Shown here: positions 32,643 to 42,517 of the stretch, piece after piece
How the letters are laid out: every line of letters begins with the position of its first letter
Position numbering within the stretch: position 1 is the stretch's first letter
Assembly (NCBI GenBank): GCA_031292665.1
Contig: JARLGR010000267.1
Location: 1-62,916 of the forward strand
DNA length: 62,916 nucleotides
From: Mycobacterium sp.
GTDB taxonomy: Bacteria; Actinomycetota; Actinomycetes; Mycobacteriales; Mycobacteriaceae
Direction of reading: 5' to 3'
Position numbers and translations under genes: made by a program
The notes under the pieces: generated by a model
Database searches by the model: none
The model's input: only the letters and a program-made list of their open reading frames with translations
Told to the model about the DNA's origin: nothing

Positions 32643-34066
32643 GGTTGCTGTCCTTCCGCCGGGAGCAGCATGTCCGAGACGTTCGCCGGAGCTGGGGCCG
32701 GTTCGGCCGGCGCGCTCGGCGGCGGGGGCTCCGGCATCGCCGCTCCCGGGATCCGCGCCGGCGGCGGCGGTGGCGGAAGCGCCGGCGGAGTGTCGCCCGG
32801 CAGCCCGGTATACGCGGACACCGCGGGCGGCAACTCGGGCGGTGTTGGCTTCGGGCCCTCCCCGCCGGGCGCCAGCCGTTGCTCGGTGTAAACGATGTTC
32901 TTGGGATCGAACGCCGGGGCCAGGAACGGGTTGATCGGGATTGGGAGGTAGTTGAAGTTGAAGTACACCAGCGGGTTGAACACCCGCAAGGCCGGGCTCA
33001 GATACAAGCCGCACAGCTTGCCCGACTCGTTCCCGGTGGCGTTCTCCAGGGCCCCAATTTGTGAGCACAAGGAAAACACCGGAGAGGTGAGGTTTTGGAC
33101 CCCTACCCCGCCGCGAATATTGCCGACGTCCGGGTCGTAGTCGTTGTACGCGTTCGCGATCGCGTTCGGCGTGACGTGCAGCACGTTTTTCAGCGACATC
33201 TTGTTGTCGACGAGGATCTGCGTCAAGTCGGCCAGCCGCGAAATCTGCTCCGAGGTCGCGTCACGACTACCCGCGATGAACCGTTGCACCTCGCCGACCG
33301 CGCTCGCCAGGTCCGTCAACGCCGCGTCCAGGTCGGACTTGTTGTCGTCGAGCACACTGGTGAGAGTCGCCAGCCGGTTGTCGAACTGCACGATCTGGAC
33401 GTTGCTGTCCCGCAGAGCCGCGACGAAAGACTGCAGATTCTTGATGATGTCGACGAGGTTGCCGCTGCCGTTGGCCAGGACCCTTCCCACCCCGGACAGT
33501 TGGGCCAGCGTCTGCCGCAGCTTCTCACCGTTACCGCCGCCCAGCGCGTCGGCGGCGGTGTCGATGAACCGCGCCACCGACGGTGTCGACACCTTGCTGT
33601 TGGGACCCAACTCCGTTGCCAGGCGCATCAATTGGTTCTTGACCTCGTCCCACTCGACGGGCTCCGCCGTCCGGTCGATCGGGATGACCTCGCCGTCGCG
33701 CATGGTGGGGCCGCTCGACCGGTACGCCGGGGTGAGCTGAACGTAGCGCGCCGCCACCAGGTTCTGCGCAACGATCACCGCTTTCGCGTCCGCCGGAATG
33801 GGCACATTGCGATCGACGTGCATCACCAGCTTCGCCTGGGTGCCCTCCGGGTGGATCGACGCGATGGTGCCCACCTTCATCCCGGACACCCGCACGTCGT
33901 CGCCAGGATAGATCGCAGTGGCGGTCGGGAAGTAGGCGGTAATCGTCTTCGGGCGAAAGAAGGTGTTGCGGATGGCGACCGCGGTGCCGAACACGACGAG
34001 CGCGGCCAGCACGATCGCCAGTCCTGCCTTGAGCCTCTTGCGTGGGATCGCCTCGAGCCGCATCAT
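32639..34066 (-). CDS. mceD: Mce family protein MceD
   Basis: A protein of 475 residues. The membrane anchor (about 13-30, AGLAIVLAALVVFGTAVAIR) precedes the MCE domain (TITAYFPTATAIYPGDDVRV then VGTIASIHPEGT). The coiled helical region contains VQFDNRLATLTSVLDDNKSD, and the C-terminal tail is Pro-rich (PPALPPPPPPARIP). The ATG at 34066 overlaps the mceC stop by ATGA; a second ATG follows in the next codon. Confidence 0.92.
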   Translation of the reverse strand: MMRLEAIPRKRLKAGLAIVLAALVVFGTAVAIRNTFFRPKTITAYFPTATAIYPGDDVRVSGMKVGTIASIHPEGTQAKLVMHVDRNVPIPADAKAVIVAQNLVAARYVQLTPAYRSSGPTMRDGEVIPIDRTAEPVEWDEVKNQLMRLATELGPNSKVSTPSVARFIDTAADALGGGNGEKLRQTLAQLSGVGRVLANGSGNLVDIIKNLQSFVAALRDSNVQIVQFDNRLATLTSVLDDNKSDLDAALTDLASAVGEVQRFIAGSRDATSEQISRLADLTQILVDNKMSLKNVLHVTPNAIANAYNDYDPDVGNIRGGVGVQNLTSPVFSLCSQIGALENATGNESGKLCGLYLSPALRVFNPLVYFNFNYLPIPINPFLAPAFDPKNIVYTEQRLAPGGEGPKPTPPELPPAVSAYTGLPGDTPPALPPPPPPARIPGAAMPEPPPPSAPAEPAPAPANVSDMLLPAEGQQP

Positions 34067-35145
34067 CGCGAACCCCCAGGCATCTGGTTGAACGGCCAGG
34101 GGAGCAGCGCCCGTGGACCGGCGGTGTCCGGTGGCTGACCGGGGGCGCCATAGGCACGGAATCCCCAGGTGTAGTCGAACAACCACTGGAAGAACTGCAG
34201 CGTGAAAAGGTTCGGGATGAACGGGTTGTAGTAGAACCCGCTGGAGACCGTCTCCCCTTGCGTCAGTTCATATTTCGCCAGCCCTGGCAGCGCTTTTGTC
34301 AGGCTGTCGCGATTCTTCTCCAGCATGTCCGTCACCGAGTTCAGCTTCTGCAGCGACGGCGTCAGCTTCGCCTCGTTGTCGTGCACCACGCCAGACAGCT
34401 GCTTGGCCACAGCGGACGTGCTGGCCAGCAGCCGCACGATCGCCTGCCGCCGCGCCACCAGCATGGACAACAAGTCATTGGCATTGATAATCAGCGTGTT
34501 GAGTTGCTGACTGCGCTGCCCGAGGATACCGGTGACATCGGCGGCGCCCTTGAGCAGCTGCCCGAGTGTCTGGTTGCGGGCGTTGAGGGTTTGCGAAAGC
34601 CGGGTAACCCCGTCGAACGCGGGACCCAGTTGCGGCGCAATCTGATTGAGTGTCGCAGACAGCGTGTCGAGCGATTGGTTGAGCGTTTCGGTGTTGGTTC
34701 CCTGGATGTCGGTCGTCAGGTCACTGACGGCCTCGGACAACGAATAGGGCGAGGAGGTGCGCGACACCGGGATCACGGCCAGCGGACGCAAAGTGCCGCT
34801 GCCCGCGGAGTCGACGGTGAGCATCCGCTGGCCCAACAGGGAACCGGTCTTGATGTGTGCGGTACTGGCCGACCCGAGCAGAACGTTGCCCTTGACAGTG
34901 AACGTCACCAGGACGTCGCCGTGCTGTAGCGACATGCCCGTCACGCTGCCGACTTTCAATCCCGACACCGTCACGTCATTGCCGGTTGCCAGGCCGCCGG
35001 CATCGGAAAACAGCGCCTGATAACGGACAGTGGTTGCTCGCTGCAGCAGTTGGTCGGGGTTCAACCCGACGGCTATCACCAGGATTATGAGGACGGCGCC
35101 GATGAAACCCGCCTTGATGAGGCCCGCCCCGCGATACTTATTCAT
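34063..35145 (-). CDS. mceC: Mce family protein MceC
   Basis: A protein of 360 residues. Anchor at about 10-28 (IKAGFIGAVLIILVIAVGLN), MCE domain with TTVRYQALFSDAGGLATGND and VSGLKVGSVTGM, then the helical part and a C-terminus rich in aromatic residues (FFQWLFDYTWGFRAYGAPGQ). It overlaps mceB by 8 nt. It lacks the long Pro-rich tail of the neighbouring mceD, mceE and mceF, which is common for MceC-type subunits in some operons. Confidence 0.9.
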   Translation of the reverse strand: MNKYRGAGLIKAGFIGAVLIILVIAVGLNPDQLLQRATTVRYQALFSDAGGLATGNDVTVSGLKVGSVTGMSLQHGDVLVTFTVKGNVLLGSASTAHIKTGSLLGQRMLTVDSAGSGTLRPLAVIPVSRTSSPYSLSEAVSDLTTDIQGTNTETLNQSLDTLSATLNQIAPQLGPAFDGVTRLSQTLNARNQTLGQLLKGAADVTGILGQRSQQLNTLIINANDLLSMLVARRQAIVRLLASTSAVAKQLSGVVHDNEAKLTPSLQKLNSVTDMLEKNRDSLTKALPGLAKYELTQGETVSSGFYYNPFIPNLFTLQFFQWLFDYTWGFRAYGAPGQPPDTAGPRALLPWPFNQMPGGSR

Positions 35146-36178
35146 CGGGATCCTTCGGTTCCGCGCACCGCCCGGTGACCTCGTGGGTGATGCCGACCTC
35201 TACCGTCCGGTACTGCAGATCGGAGACACGCAGCGCCAGCCCGCACAGAAAGTACGGAAACCAGGCGCCGTACGCACCGAGCCTCGTCAACTTGCGGTAA
35301 TTGTTCGGCAGCTTCTTCAGCGAGATGTCGATGAGGTTCTTGTCCTTGTCCAGCAATGGCGCGAGCCGGTTCAGTTGGTCCACGGTGCCGGCCAGCGGGG
35401 GGCGCGCGCGGCCGAGCAGATCCGCAATCGAGGAGGTCCCGTTGTCCAGCGCGGTGATTGCGGTGCCGATGGTGTCGCGGTCTTGCGACAGTCCACTGAT
35501 CAGCTTCTCGAGGCGGTCAATGGCGCCGGAGAATTTGGCGCCGTCCTTATCGACGGTCCCCACCACGGTGTTGAGGTTGTCGATCAGCTCCTGCACCGTC
35601 TGGCCGTTGTCGGCCAGCGCGTTGGAGAACGACGACGTCTTCGACAGCAGCGACTGCAAGGTCCCGCCCTGGCCCTGGAAGACCTGAATGAGTGATGCGC
35701 TGAGCGCGTTGACGTCTTGCGGATTGAGGCCCTGGGTGACGGGTTTCAGGCCGCCCAGCAGCAGGTCGAGGTCGAGGGCGGGCGCCGTGCGATCGATCGG
35801 GATCTCCGCCCCGGCCGGCAGCACCTTGGTGGATCCGGGGCCGTCGACGAGTTCGAGGTAGCGGTCACCGACCAGGTTGAGGTAACGAACGACGGCCCGG
35901 GTACCCGTGGTGAGCACGACGCCGCGGTCGGCGTCGAACTTCACCACCACCTTCTTGTCGGGACGCAACGAGACGCTGTTGACCGTCCCGACGCGAATAC
36001 CGGCGACCCGCACCGTCTGCCCGGGCTTCAGCCGCGACACATCCGTGAAGAGCGCCGAATACCCGTTCGTCGAGCCGGTGGTGTACTGCCCGAAGATGAA
36101 GAACAAGAACACCGTCAACAGGACCATCACGGTGGCAAAAGCCCCGAACTTGATGATCATCGCGCGTGAACCGGTCAT
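35138..36178 (-). CDS. mceB: Mce family protein MceB
   Basis: A protein of 346 residues. Anchor at about 9-29 (KFGAFATVMVLLTVFLFFIF), MCE domain with TNGYSALFTDVSRLKPGQTV and VGTVNSVSLRPDKK, followed by a helical region and a C-terminus with two cysteines (PYFLCGLALR, TGRCAEP) as is usual for MceB. The ATG at 36178 overlaps the mceA stop by ATGA. The longer frame to 36511 is a shadow of mceA. Confidence 0.92.
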   Translation of the reverse strand: MTGSRAMIIKFGAFATVMVLLTVFLFFIFGQYTTGSTNGYSALFTDVSRLKPGQTVRVAGIRVGTVNSVSLRPDKKVVVKFDADRGVVLTTGTRAVVRYLNLVGDRYLELVDGPGSTKVLPAGAEIPIDRTAPALDLDLLLGGLKPVTQGLNPQDVNALSASLIQVFQGQGGTLQSLLSKTSSFSNALADNGQTVQELIDNLNTVVGTVDKDGAKFSGAIDRLEKLISGLSQDRDTIGTAITALDNGTSSIADLLGRARPPLAGTVDQLNRLAPLLDKDKNLIDISLKKLPNNYRKLTRLGAYGAWFPYFLCGLALRVSDLQYRTVEVGITHEVTGRCAEPKDPDE

Positions 36179-37452
36179 CCGGGTTGACCGATCTGCATCG
36201 TGTTGCGCGGCGGCCCGTCGATCGGCCCGTACAGCAGCTGCTTGAGGGCGTCGGAGTTCAACAACAGTTGCGGGTTGCCGTACTCCTGAGGGTTGGCCCC
36301 GACGTCGGCTATCACGAACGGCGGCGACTTCTCGAAGGGCACCAGGGGAAGGTCCTGGCACTGCGGCCCGCCCGTCGCGGCCACCTTGGGCAAGTTGGAC
36401 GGATACCGGTACCGCTCGGCGCCGAAGCCCAGGTAGACCAAGACCTTGATCATCGGCTCGGGCAGGTTGGGGGCTTTCAAGTTCACCAGTGACCCGGCGA
36501 TTCCGCACCACAGGGCTTGGTGGTACTCGTTGAGCAGATCGGTGGTCGGTGCCAGCAGATGTAGGACATCGGTCAGCGCTTGTCTGTTGCCACCCACCAC
36601 GTCATTGCCCATGTCCGCCAAGCCAATCGAGCTGATCAGGAACGCATCCAGATTTTGTTGCTCGTCGACGATCGACTTGCTGACCCGGACCGTGTTGTCG
36701 GCGGTTGCGAGGAGATCCGGCGCCGCGTCGGCATAGGCGTTGCTCACCGCGGGCAGAACCTCGAGGTCGTGGCTCAGCGCGGGGAGAGCGGGTTCCTGGG
36801 TGGCCAGAAACGAGTCGAGATCCGACAGCATCTGGCCGATCTTGTGGCCGCGGCCGTTTACCGCCGACGCTATTGCGCCGAGGGTCTCGTTGAGTTTGGC
36901 GGGATCGATCGTCGACAACAACGACGTGAGTTGCTGGAAAACCGTGTTGATCTCGACGGTGACGTGTTTGCCCTCGAGCACTTGACCGGCGCGCAGCGGC
37001 TGGGCCGAGGGATCGGCGGGCGGTACCAGCTCGATGAACTTCGCGCCGAATACCGTCGTCGATGCGATGTCGACGAGCACATTGGCCGGGATGAGGTGCA
37101 TCTGCGACGGTTGGATCGCGAGGTGCAAGGCGGCTTCACCGTTTGGCCGCACGTCGATCGAGTCGACCCTGCCCACCTCGACGCCGCGCATCTTCACTTT
37201 GGCGTCCGGGTTCATCACCAGGCCGGCGCGCGGCGATACGACGGTGATCGGCACGCTCTGGGTGAAGTCGCCCCGGAACATGCCTATCGCGAAAGCGAAG
37301 GCAACGGCGATCAGGACTACGGTCGCCAACCCCGCCAGGGGGCGTGCGTAGGACTGCGCGCCGAAGTGGCCACCCGGCGACGCCGCGACGGGGCGAGCAG
37401 AGCTAGTGGTTTCGGAACGATGAATGGGGCCGGGTCCGAGATTGCGCGTCAC
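36175..37452 (-). CDS. mceA: Mce family protein MceA
   Basis: A protein of 425 residues, first Mce subunit after the YrbE permeases. The N-terminal 35 residues are a Ser/Pro-rich cytoplasmic tail, followed by the anchor (about 38-58, LAGLATVVLIAVAFAFAIGM) and the MCE domain (PITVVSPRAGLVMNPDAKVK then VGRVDSIDVRPNG). The start is GTG with AAAGGA 5 nt upstream, 20 nt after the yrbEB stop. Sequence alone does not say whether it carries fatty acids, sterols or another lipid. Confidence 0.92.
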   Translation of the reverse strand: MTRNLGPGPIHRSETTSSARPVAASPGGHFGAQSYARPLAGLATVVLIAVAFAFAIGMFRGDFTQSVPITVVSPRAGLVMNPDAKVKMRGVEVGRVDSIDVRPNGEAALHLAIQPSQMHLIPANVLVDIASTTVFGAKFIELVPPADPSAQPLRAGQVLEGKHVTVEINTVFQQLTSLLSTIDPAKLNETLGAIASAVNGRGHKIGQMLSDLDSFLATQEPALPALSHDLEVLPAVSNAYADAAPDLLATADNTVRVSKSIVDEQQNLDAFLISSIGLADMGNDVVGGNRQALTDVLHLLAPTTDLLNEYHQALWCGIAGSLVNLKAPNLPEPMIKVLVYLGFGAERYRYPSNLPKVAATGGPQCQDLPLVPFEKSPPFVIADVGANPQEYGNPQLLLNSDALKQLLYGPIDGPPRNTMQIGQPG

Positions 37453-37472
37453 TGTCCTTTCACCCTCCTCTC

Positions 37473-38318
37473 CTAGCCCGACAGGTTGAAGTTGCCGTTG
37501 GTGCCATAGACGGACAGCGAAACAAGCAGAGTCACCGACACGACCACGATCAGTGAGGTCCGCACCGCATTACCGGTCGCGACGCCGACACCGGCCGGTC
37601 CGCCCGAAGCAAAGTAGCCGTAATACGTATGGATCAACAAGATCGTGATCGCCATCAGGACGGCCTGCAAGAACGACCACAACAAGTCGATGGGGTTGAG
37701 GAACGTCGTGAAGTAGTGCTGGTACAGGCCGCTCGATTGGCCGAAGAGAACCACGGTCGTGAACTGGCTGGCGAAGAACGACAGGATGACGGCGATGGAA
37801 TACAACGGCGTGATCGCCACCATTCCGGCAGCGATTCGCGTGCTGACCAGATACGAAACGGGCCGGATCGCCATGGATTCCAGCGCGTCGATCTCTTCAT
37901 TGATCCGCATGGCACCCAGCTGCGCGGTCACGCCGGCGCCGAAGGTGGCCGCCAAGCCGATTCCCGCGACGATCGGTGCCGCGATTCGAACGTTGATGAA
38001 GGCCGCCAGGAATCCGGTCAGCGCTTCGATGCCGATATTGCCCAGCGAGCTATATCCCTGGACCGCCAGCGTGCCACCCGCGGCCAGCGTCAAAAAACCG
38101 ACGATCACGAGCGTGCCGCCGATCATGGCCAAAGTTCCCGCGCCCATGCTGATTTCGGCGACGAGGCGAATGACTTCCCGCCGGTAGTGGCGGACCGCGA
38201 AGGGGACCCCGGCGATCGCCTTGCCATAGAACAGCGTCTGATCGCCGATGCGGCTCAGGATGCCGACCGGCTTGTCGATTTGCCGCAATAGTCGCGGATA
38301 GACGGCTCGGAGCGTCAC
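37473..38318 (-). CDS. yrbEB: YrbE-type ABC transporter permease B of the mce operon
   Basis: A MlaE-family permease of 281 residues with about five membrane helices. It carries the EQ-loop-like segment INEEIDALESMAIRPVSYLV (about 136-155), typical of YrbE proteins, which couples to an Mce ATPase (MceG, encoded elsewhere). The start is GTG 38318 with only a weak purine stretch before it. It lies 26 nt after yrbEA and 20 nt before mceA. Confidence 0.92.
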   Translation of the reverse strand: MTLRAVYPRLLRQIDKPVGILSRIGDQTLFYGKAIAGVPFAVRHYRREVIRLVAEISMGAGTLAMIGGTLVIVGFLTLAAGGTLAVQGYSSLGNIGIEALTGFLAAFINVRIAAPIVAGIGLAATFGAGVTAQLGAMRINEEIDALESMAIRPVSYLVSTRIAAGMVAITPLYSIAVILSFFASQFTTVVLFGQSSGLYQHYFTTFLNPIDLLWSFLQAVLMAITILLIHTYYGYFASGGPAGVGVATGNAVRTSLIVVVSVTLLVSLSVYGTNGNFNLSG

Positions 38319-38344
38319 AGCGTTTCTCTATGCCCCCCCTCGGA

Positions 38345-39154
38345 CTATTTCGCCGACATTCGGATACCGATAGCGGTGACCACCACATTGATGACGAACA
38401 GCGACATGAACGCGTACACCACGGTTTCGTTCACGGCGTTGCCGACGGCCTTAGCGCCGCCGGACACGGTCAGCCCGCGATAACACGCGACCAATCCGGC
38501 GATCAGACCGAAAAGCAGCGCCTTGACGCCCGAGATGATCATCTCGGGTACGCCGGTGAGCAGCGTGATGCCCGCGGCGAACGCGCCAGGATTCACATCC
38601 TGGACGAACACCGAGAAGATGTATCCGCCCAGAATGCCGATGACGACGACCAGGCTGTTCAGCAACAGCGCCACCAGCCCCGAGGCGAGCATGCGGGGAG
38701 TCACCAGGCGCTGCACCGGATTGATACCCAGCACCTCCATCGCGTCGATCTCCTCGCGGATCGTTCGCGAACCCAGGTCCGCGCACATCGCCGTGGCGCC
38801 GGCGCCCGCCACGATCAACACGGTCACCAGCGGGCCGACCTGGGTCACGGCACCGAACGCGGCGCCCGCACCGGACAGGTCCGCGGCACCCAGTTCCCGC
38901 AACAGGATGTTGAGCGTGAAGCTGACCAGGACGGTGAACGGGATAGCCACCATCAACGTGGGCGCGAGCGCGACCCGCGCGACGAACCACGACTGCTCCA
39001 GAAACTCGCGCCACTGGAAGGGCCGGCGGAACGCGAACTTGATCGCGTCGGCCGACATCGCGAACAACCCGCCGACCGCCTCCATGGGCTTGGATCCCCG
39101 CCCCAACGAGATACCCGCGGTCCATCGCTCGCGGCCCACGTTCTTAATCGCCAT
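38345..39154 (-). CDS. yrbEA: YrbE-type ABC transporter permease A of the mce operon
   Basis: A MlaE-family permease of 269 residues. The coupling segment TIREEIDAMEVLGINPVQRL is at about 130-149. AAGGAG is 11 nt before the ATG, and a stable hairpin (CGGGGC-TGAC-GCCCCG, 39180-39195) sits just before that ribosome site. It is the first gene of the mce operon, so the promoter should lie in the 377 nt to its right. No copy of the 15-bp operator is visible there. Confidence 0.92.
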   Translation of the reverse strand: MAIKNVGRERWTAGISLGRGSKPMEAVGGLFAMSADAIKFAFRRPFQWREFLEQSWFVARVALAPTLMVAIPFTVLVSFTLNILLRELGAADLSGAGAAFGAVTQVGPLVTVLIVAGAGATAMCADLGSRTIREEIDAMEVLGINPVQRLVTPRMLASGLVALLLNSLVVVIGILGGYIFSVFVQDVNPGAFAAGITLLTGVPEMIISGVKALLFGLIAGLVACYRGLTVSGGAKAVGNAVNETVVYAFMSLFVINVVVTAIGIRMSAK

Positions 39155-39531
39155 CGGCCCGAGCTCCTTCCGCCACCAGCGGGGCTGACGCCCCGGTAAA
39201 TAATCCGCCCGAACCAGCCAGGCCGTGCGCCAAGTCGATCCGGCCGACTGAGCCTAGCGACCGATTCCCGGACGGCGTCTGCGCGCCGGCGGCGAGGGCT
39301 ACCGTGGCTACCATCCTCACGCCAGTCCTCCGTTCAGTCGCGCGAGTTGGCGCTTCAGAACTGGACCGACCGAAAGAGGCCCCGTGTCTTGAAGCGTCCG
39401 GCGATTATGACTCATGTCACATCCGGGTGCACCAAGAAATGCATAACCGTTATCACCAGAGACCGCCTGGCACGGTGGGCAAGTCGCAACGGAAGCGACG
39501 GTCGGCTCAAATATTTCAGACACCCCGATCC
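39155..39531. other. 377-nt upstream region of the mce operon
   Basis: No gene of its own is supported. It holds the ribosome site and hairpin for yrbEA (39155-39195). On the minus strand there is a CATAAT-like hexamer near 39404-39409 that could be a -10, though no convincing -35 is paired with it. There is no match to the 15-bp palindrome, so mce control is not obviously part of that regulon. Confidence 0.4.
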
Positions 39532-40737
39532 CTAGGTGACGGCGCCGGCCGTCTTGAGTTCGATGATGCGGTCCCAGTCGAGCCCGATCTCCATGAGGAT
39601 TTCGTCGGTCTGCTCGGCGAATCCGGGCGCCGGCCCCGTGTGCGGCGCCGTGACATCGAACTGCACCGGGTTGGCGACCAGGTCGAGTTCGCCTGCGCGT
39701 ACCAGGTACTCATTGGCCCGAACCTGTGCGTCGTCGACCGCCTGCAGGGTGTCCTGCACGGGCGCCCACGGCCCGGCGAGCGTGGCAAACCGTTCGCTCC
39801 ACTCGGCAAGCGTGCGGGTTGCGATGACCTTGGTCAAGAGTTCCACCGCGTCGGCAGTGTTGGCGGCGATGCTCTCCACCGTGGCGAAGCGCGGGTCGTC
39901 GGCCAGCTCCGGCAGGTCGACGTGCCGGCACACGTTGGCCCAGAACTTGGTCGGCTGCATCATCACGAAGGAGATGTAGCGGCCGTCGGACGTGGTGTAG
40001 AGCCCCACCAGAGGGTTGTTGGGCGCGCCGTGCACACCGGGCGGCGGCGCTTCCATCCGCTGGCCCAGATGCTTCGTCAGCGCGACAGTGTGGCCCATCG
40101 ACCACAGGCCGCTGCCCAGCAGGGACACATCCACGACGGACGGTTCGCCGGTGCGCTCCCGCTTGAGCAGGGCCGCCGCGATGCCTCCGGCGAGATTGGT
40201 GCCGGAGATGGTGTCGCCATACGCCGGTCCGGGTGGCGCAATCATGCCGGGCATCCCCGCCGGGGTGATCGTGGCGGCGGTTCCGGCGCGACACCAGAAG
40301 GCGGTCATGTCGTAGCCGCCTTTGGTCGCCTCTTGACCGCGCGGGCCGAGCGCACTTCCGCGCGCGTAGATGATTTTCGGGTTCACCGCCCGAATGTCGT
40401 CGACGTCGATACCGAACTTCTGCCTGGCATCAGGCAGGAAACTGGTCAGGAACACATCGGAGCGGCGGGCCAGCTCGTAGAGCACGTCCTTGCCCTCGGG
40501 GACCGACATGTCCAGTCCGATGCTGCGCTTGCCGCGGTTGGCGTGCTCGATGTTGGGGTTGGGGTCGCCTTCGACGCGAAGCATGCCGGTTTGCCGCAGT
40601 CCGCGCTGGGGGTCCCCCGTCACGGCGTGCTCCACCTTGACCACGTCGGCGCCCCATTCGGCGAGCACGGCACCCGCCGACGGGACGAACCCGTACATGG
40701 CGACTTCCAGAACGCGGATGCCCTCCAACGGCCTCAT
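39532..40737 (-). CDS. CaiB/BaiF type III CoA-transferase
   Basis: A protein of 401 residues. The start MRPLEGIRVLEVAMYGFVPS, then EWGADVVKVEHAVTGDPQRG and the nucleophilic-Asp region (EPSVVDVSLLGSGLWSMGH; Asp in VDVSLL) define a formyl-CoA-transferase-type enzyme that moves CoA between carboxylic acids. Its ATG overlaps the aldehyde dehydrogenase stop by 4 nt, so an aldehyde is probably oxidised to an acid and then given CoA. The operon begins under operator site D. It is distinct from far at 10534. Confidence 0.88.
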   Translation of the reverse strand: MRPLEGIRVLEVAMYGFVPSAGAVLAEWGADVVKVEHAVTGDPQRGLRQTGMLRVEGDPNPNIEHANRGKRSIGLDMSVPEGKDVLYELARRSDVFLTSFLPDARQKFGIDVDDIRAVNPKIIYARGSALGPRGQEATKGGYDMTAFWCRAGTAATITPAGMPGMIAPPGPAYGDTISGTNLAGGIAAALLKRERTGEPSVVDVSLLGSGLWSMGHTVALTKHLGQRMEAPPPGVHGAPNNPLVGLYTTSDGRYISFVMMQPTKFWANVCRHVDLPELADDPRFATVESIAANTADAVELLTKVIATRTLAEWSERFATLAGPWAPVQDTLQAVDDAQVRANEYLVRAGELDLVANPVQFDVTAPHTGPAPGFAEQTDEILMEIGLDWDRIIELKTAGAVT

Positions 40738-42248
40738 GCCGACGCCCCGGGAACGGGTTCGGCTGGGATTGCAATGGTCTTGCGCTCCAGGAACTCCTCG
40801 AACCCGGCCACACCCATCTCGCGGCCGATCCCTGACTGCTTGAAACCCCCGAACGGGCTGTCGGCGCCGAAGTAGTTGCCGCCGTTGATGGAGAACGATC
40901 CGGCCCGGATCCGGCGCGCGACCGCCCGCGCCCGGTCCGGATCGCGGCTGAAGACCGCGCCCGCCAACCCGTAGATGGAGTTGTTGGCGGTGCGCACCGC
41001 GTCGTCGTCATCGTCGAAACCGATCACCACGAGCACCGGCCCGAACACCTCCTCCTGAGCGATCTCGCTGTCGGGATCCACGTTGGTGAGCAAGGTGGGC
41101 GCATAGAAGTAGCCGGGATCCAACCGCTTGCCACCGGTGACCAGGGTCGCTCCCGCGGCGACGGCGCGCTGGACCATGCCGTCCACCTTGTCGCGCTGGC
41201 GTTCGTTGATCAGCGGTCCCATCAACGTTTTCGGGTCGGCCGGATCACCGTGGCGCACCTTGGCGAAGTTCTGCGCGATCAACGCGACGATTTCGTCATG
41301 GTGCGACTTGGGCACCAGCAGTCGGGACGTCAGCGCGCAGCCCTGGCCGGCGTGGGTGACCATGCTGAAGGCGGCGAACAGGCTCGCGCCGGCAAAGTCA
41401 GCGTCGTCGAGCATGATCACCGCCGACTTGCCACCCAATTCCAGGAAGACACGCTTTACCGTTTCGCTCGCCGCGGCCATGATCTGGCGGCCGACCGCGG
41501 TCGACCCGGTGAAGGTGACCACGTCGACGTCGGGGCTCTTGGTCAGCACGGGTCCGACCGCGGGATCCGACGAGCTGAGCACGTTCACCACGCCGTCCGG
41601 AATGTCGGTGTATTTGGCGATCACCTCACCGAGCGCCAGCGTGACCAGCGGCGTGTCCGGAGCGCCCTTGAGCACCACGGTGCATCCGGCGGCCAGCGCC
41701 GGGGCCAGCTTGGCCAGCGCGAGCTGATTCGGATAGTTGTAGGCGATGATCGCCGCCACCACCCCTGCGGCTTCCTTCTCCACCCAGCGGTGATGCCGCA
41801 TGCCACGCGATTCGGTCTCACCGAGGTCTTCGTGGAACTGATAGGTGCGGAGCAAGTCGGCGTAGAACCGCACGATCTTGATCGGATCGTCCAGCTGAGC
41901 CCCTTGGGTGAGGGCTCGGGTGGCGCCGACTTCGGCGATGGTCAGCTCACGCAGCTCGTCGGCATGGTCCACCAGTGCCTGATGCAGCTGATCGAGGCAG
42001 CGGATCCGCAACTCCACATCGGTGGGCCAGCCGGTGGTGTCGAACGCGCGCCGGGCCGCAGCGATCGCCGCTTCGGCCTCCTTGACGCCGGCATCCGGGG
42101 CGTGGCCGATGACTTCCCCGGTGGCGGGGTTGATCGACGGGAAGGACTTGTCGTTCGTGACAAGCCGGCCGTCGATCAAGAGTCGGCGGTCGGTGCGTGA
42201 CTCAGGAGCGGCATCCGCGGTGGCCTCTGCCGTGTCCTGCACTGGCAT
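40734..42248 (-). CDS. NAD(P)-dependent aldehyde dehydrogenase
   Basis: A protein of 504 residues. The active-site pair is present: the general-base Glu of LELGGKSA and the nucleophilic Cys of HAGQGCALTSRLLVP, near residue 300. The NAD-binding loop FTGSTAVGRQIM and the late GPVLVVIGF segment complete the signature. ATG 42248 is preferred over an in-frame ATG at 42287. Operator site D (42277-42291) begins 28 nt upstream. The gene is coupled to the CaiB CoA-transferase and divergent from an SDR-ferredoxin-P450 run. Confidence 0.92.
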   Translation of the reverse strand: MPVQDTAEATADAAPESRTDRRLLIDGRLVTNDKSFPSINPATGEVIGHAPDAGVKEAEAAIAAARRAFDTTGWPTDVELRIRCLDQLHQALVDHADELRELTIAEVGATRALTQGAQLDDPIKIVRFYADLLRTYQFHEDLGETESRGMRHHRWVEKEAAGVVAAIIAYNYPNQLALAKLAPALAAGCTVVLKGAPDTPLVTLALGEVIAKYTDIPDGVVNVLSSSDPAVGPVLTKSPDVDVVTFTGSTAVGRQIMAAASETVKRVFLELGGKSAVIMLDDADFAGASLFAAFSMVTHAGQGCALTSRLLVPKSHHDEIVALIAQNFAKVRHGDPADPKTLMGPLINERQRDKVDGMVQRAVAAGATLVTGGKRLDPGYFYAPTLLTNVDPDSEIAQEEVFGPVLVVIGFDDDDDAVRTANNSIYGLAGAVFSRDPDRARAVARRIRAGSFSINGGNYFGADSPFGGFKQSGIGREMGVAGFEEFLERKTIAIPAEPVPGASA

Positions 42249-42276
42249 TCCTACGCCCCTAAGGTGGTGTCGATAC

Positions 42277-42291
42277 GATAATTTCATTCTC
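42277..42291. promoter_or_regulatory. Operator candidate, site D
   Basis: GATAATTTCATTCTC: half-sites GATAAT and ATTCTC with a 3-nt centre, 28 nt before the aldehyde dehydrogenase ATG. Confidence 0.65.
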
Positions 42292-42442
42292 TTACCCGGC
42301 GAATCTTACCGTCGGGTATCGAGAATTCAAGAAAGCCCGAGAAACGAGACCAACGTGCTCACTAGGCCGCGCATCCGCTCGGTTAGGCCTCTCTTTGCAG
42401 GCCAATGCGGTTTCACCCGCCGGTTGCAACGCGCTTCAGCCG

Positions 42443-42457
42443 GAGAGTAAGGTTCTC
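42443..42457. promoter_or_regulatory. Operator candidate, site E
   Basis: GAGAGTAAGGTTCTC: 10 of 12 half-site positions agree with the family. It lies 60 nt before the SDR start and shares the divergent region with site D. Confidence 0.5.
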
Positions 42458-42517
42458 ATAATTGCAAGGGAGATTCTTTGTGACTGAGATGACCGCCTTC
42501 GGACCAGAGGCCTCGAC

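Noticed and set aside
39155..39531. Operator site in front of the mce operon
   Set aside because: I looked for GAKAAT-N3-ATTCTC and near matches and found none, so mce is not placed in the regulon.
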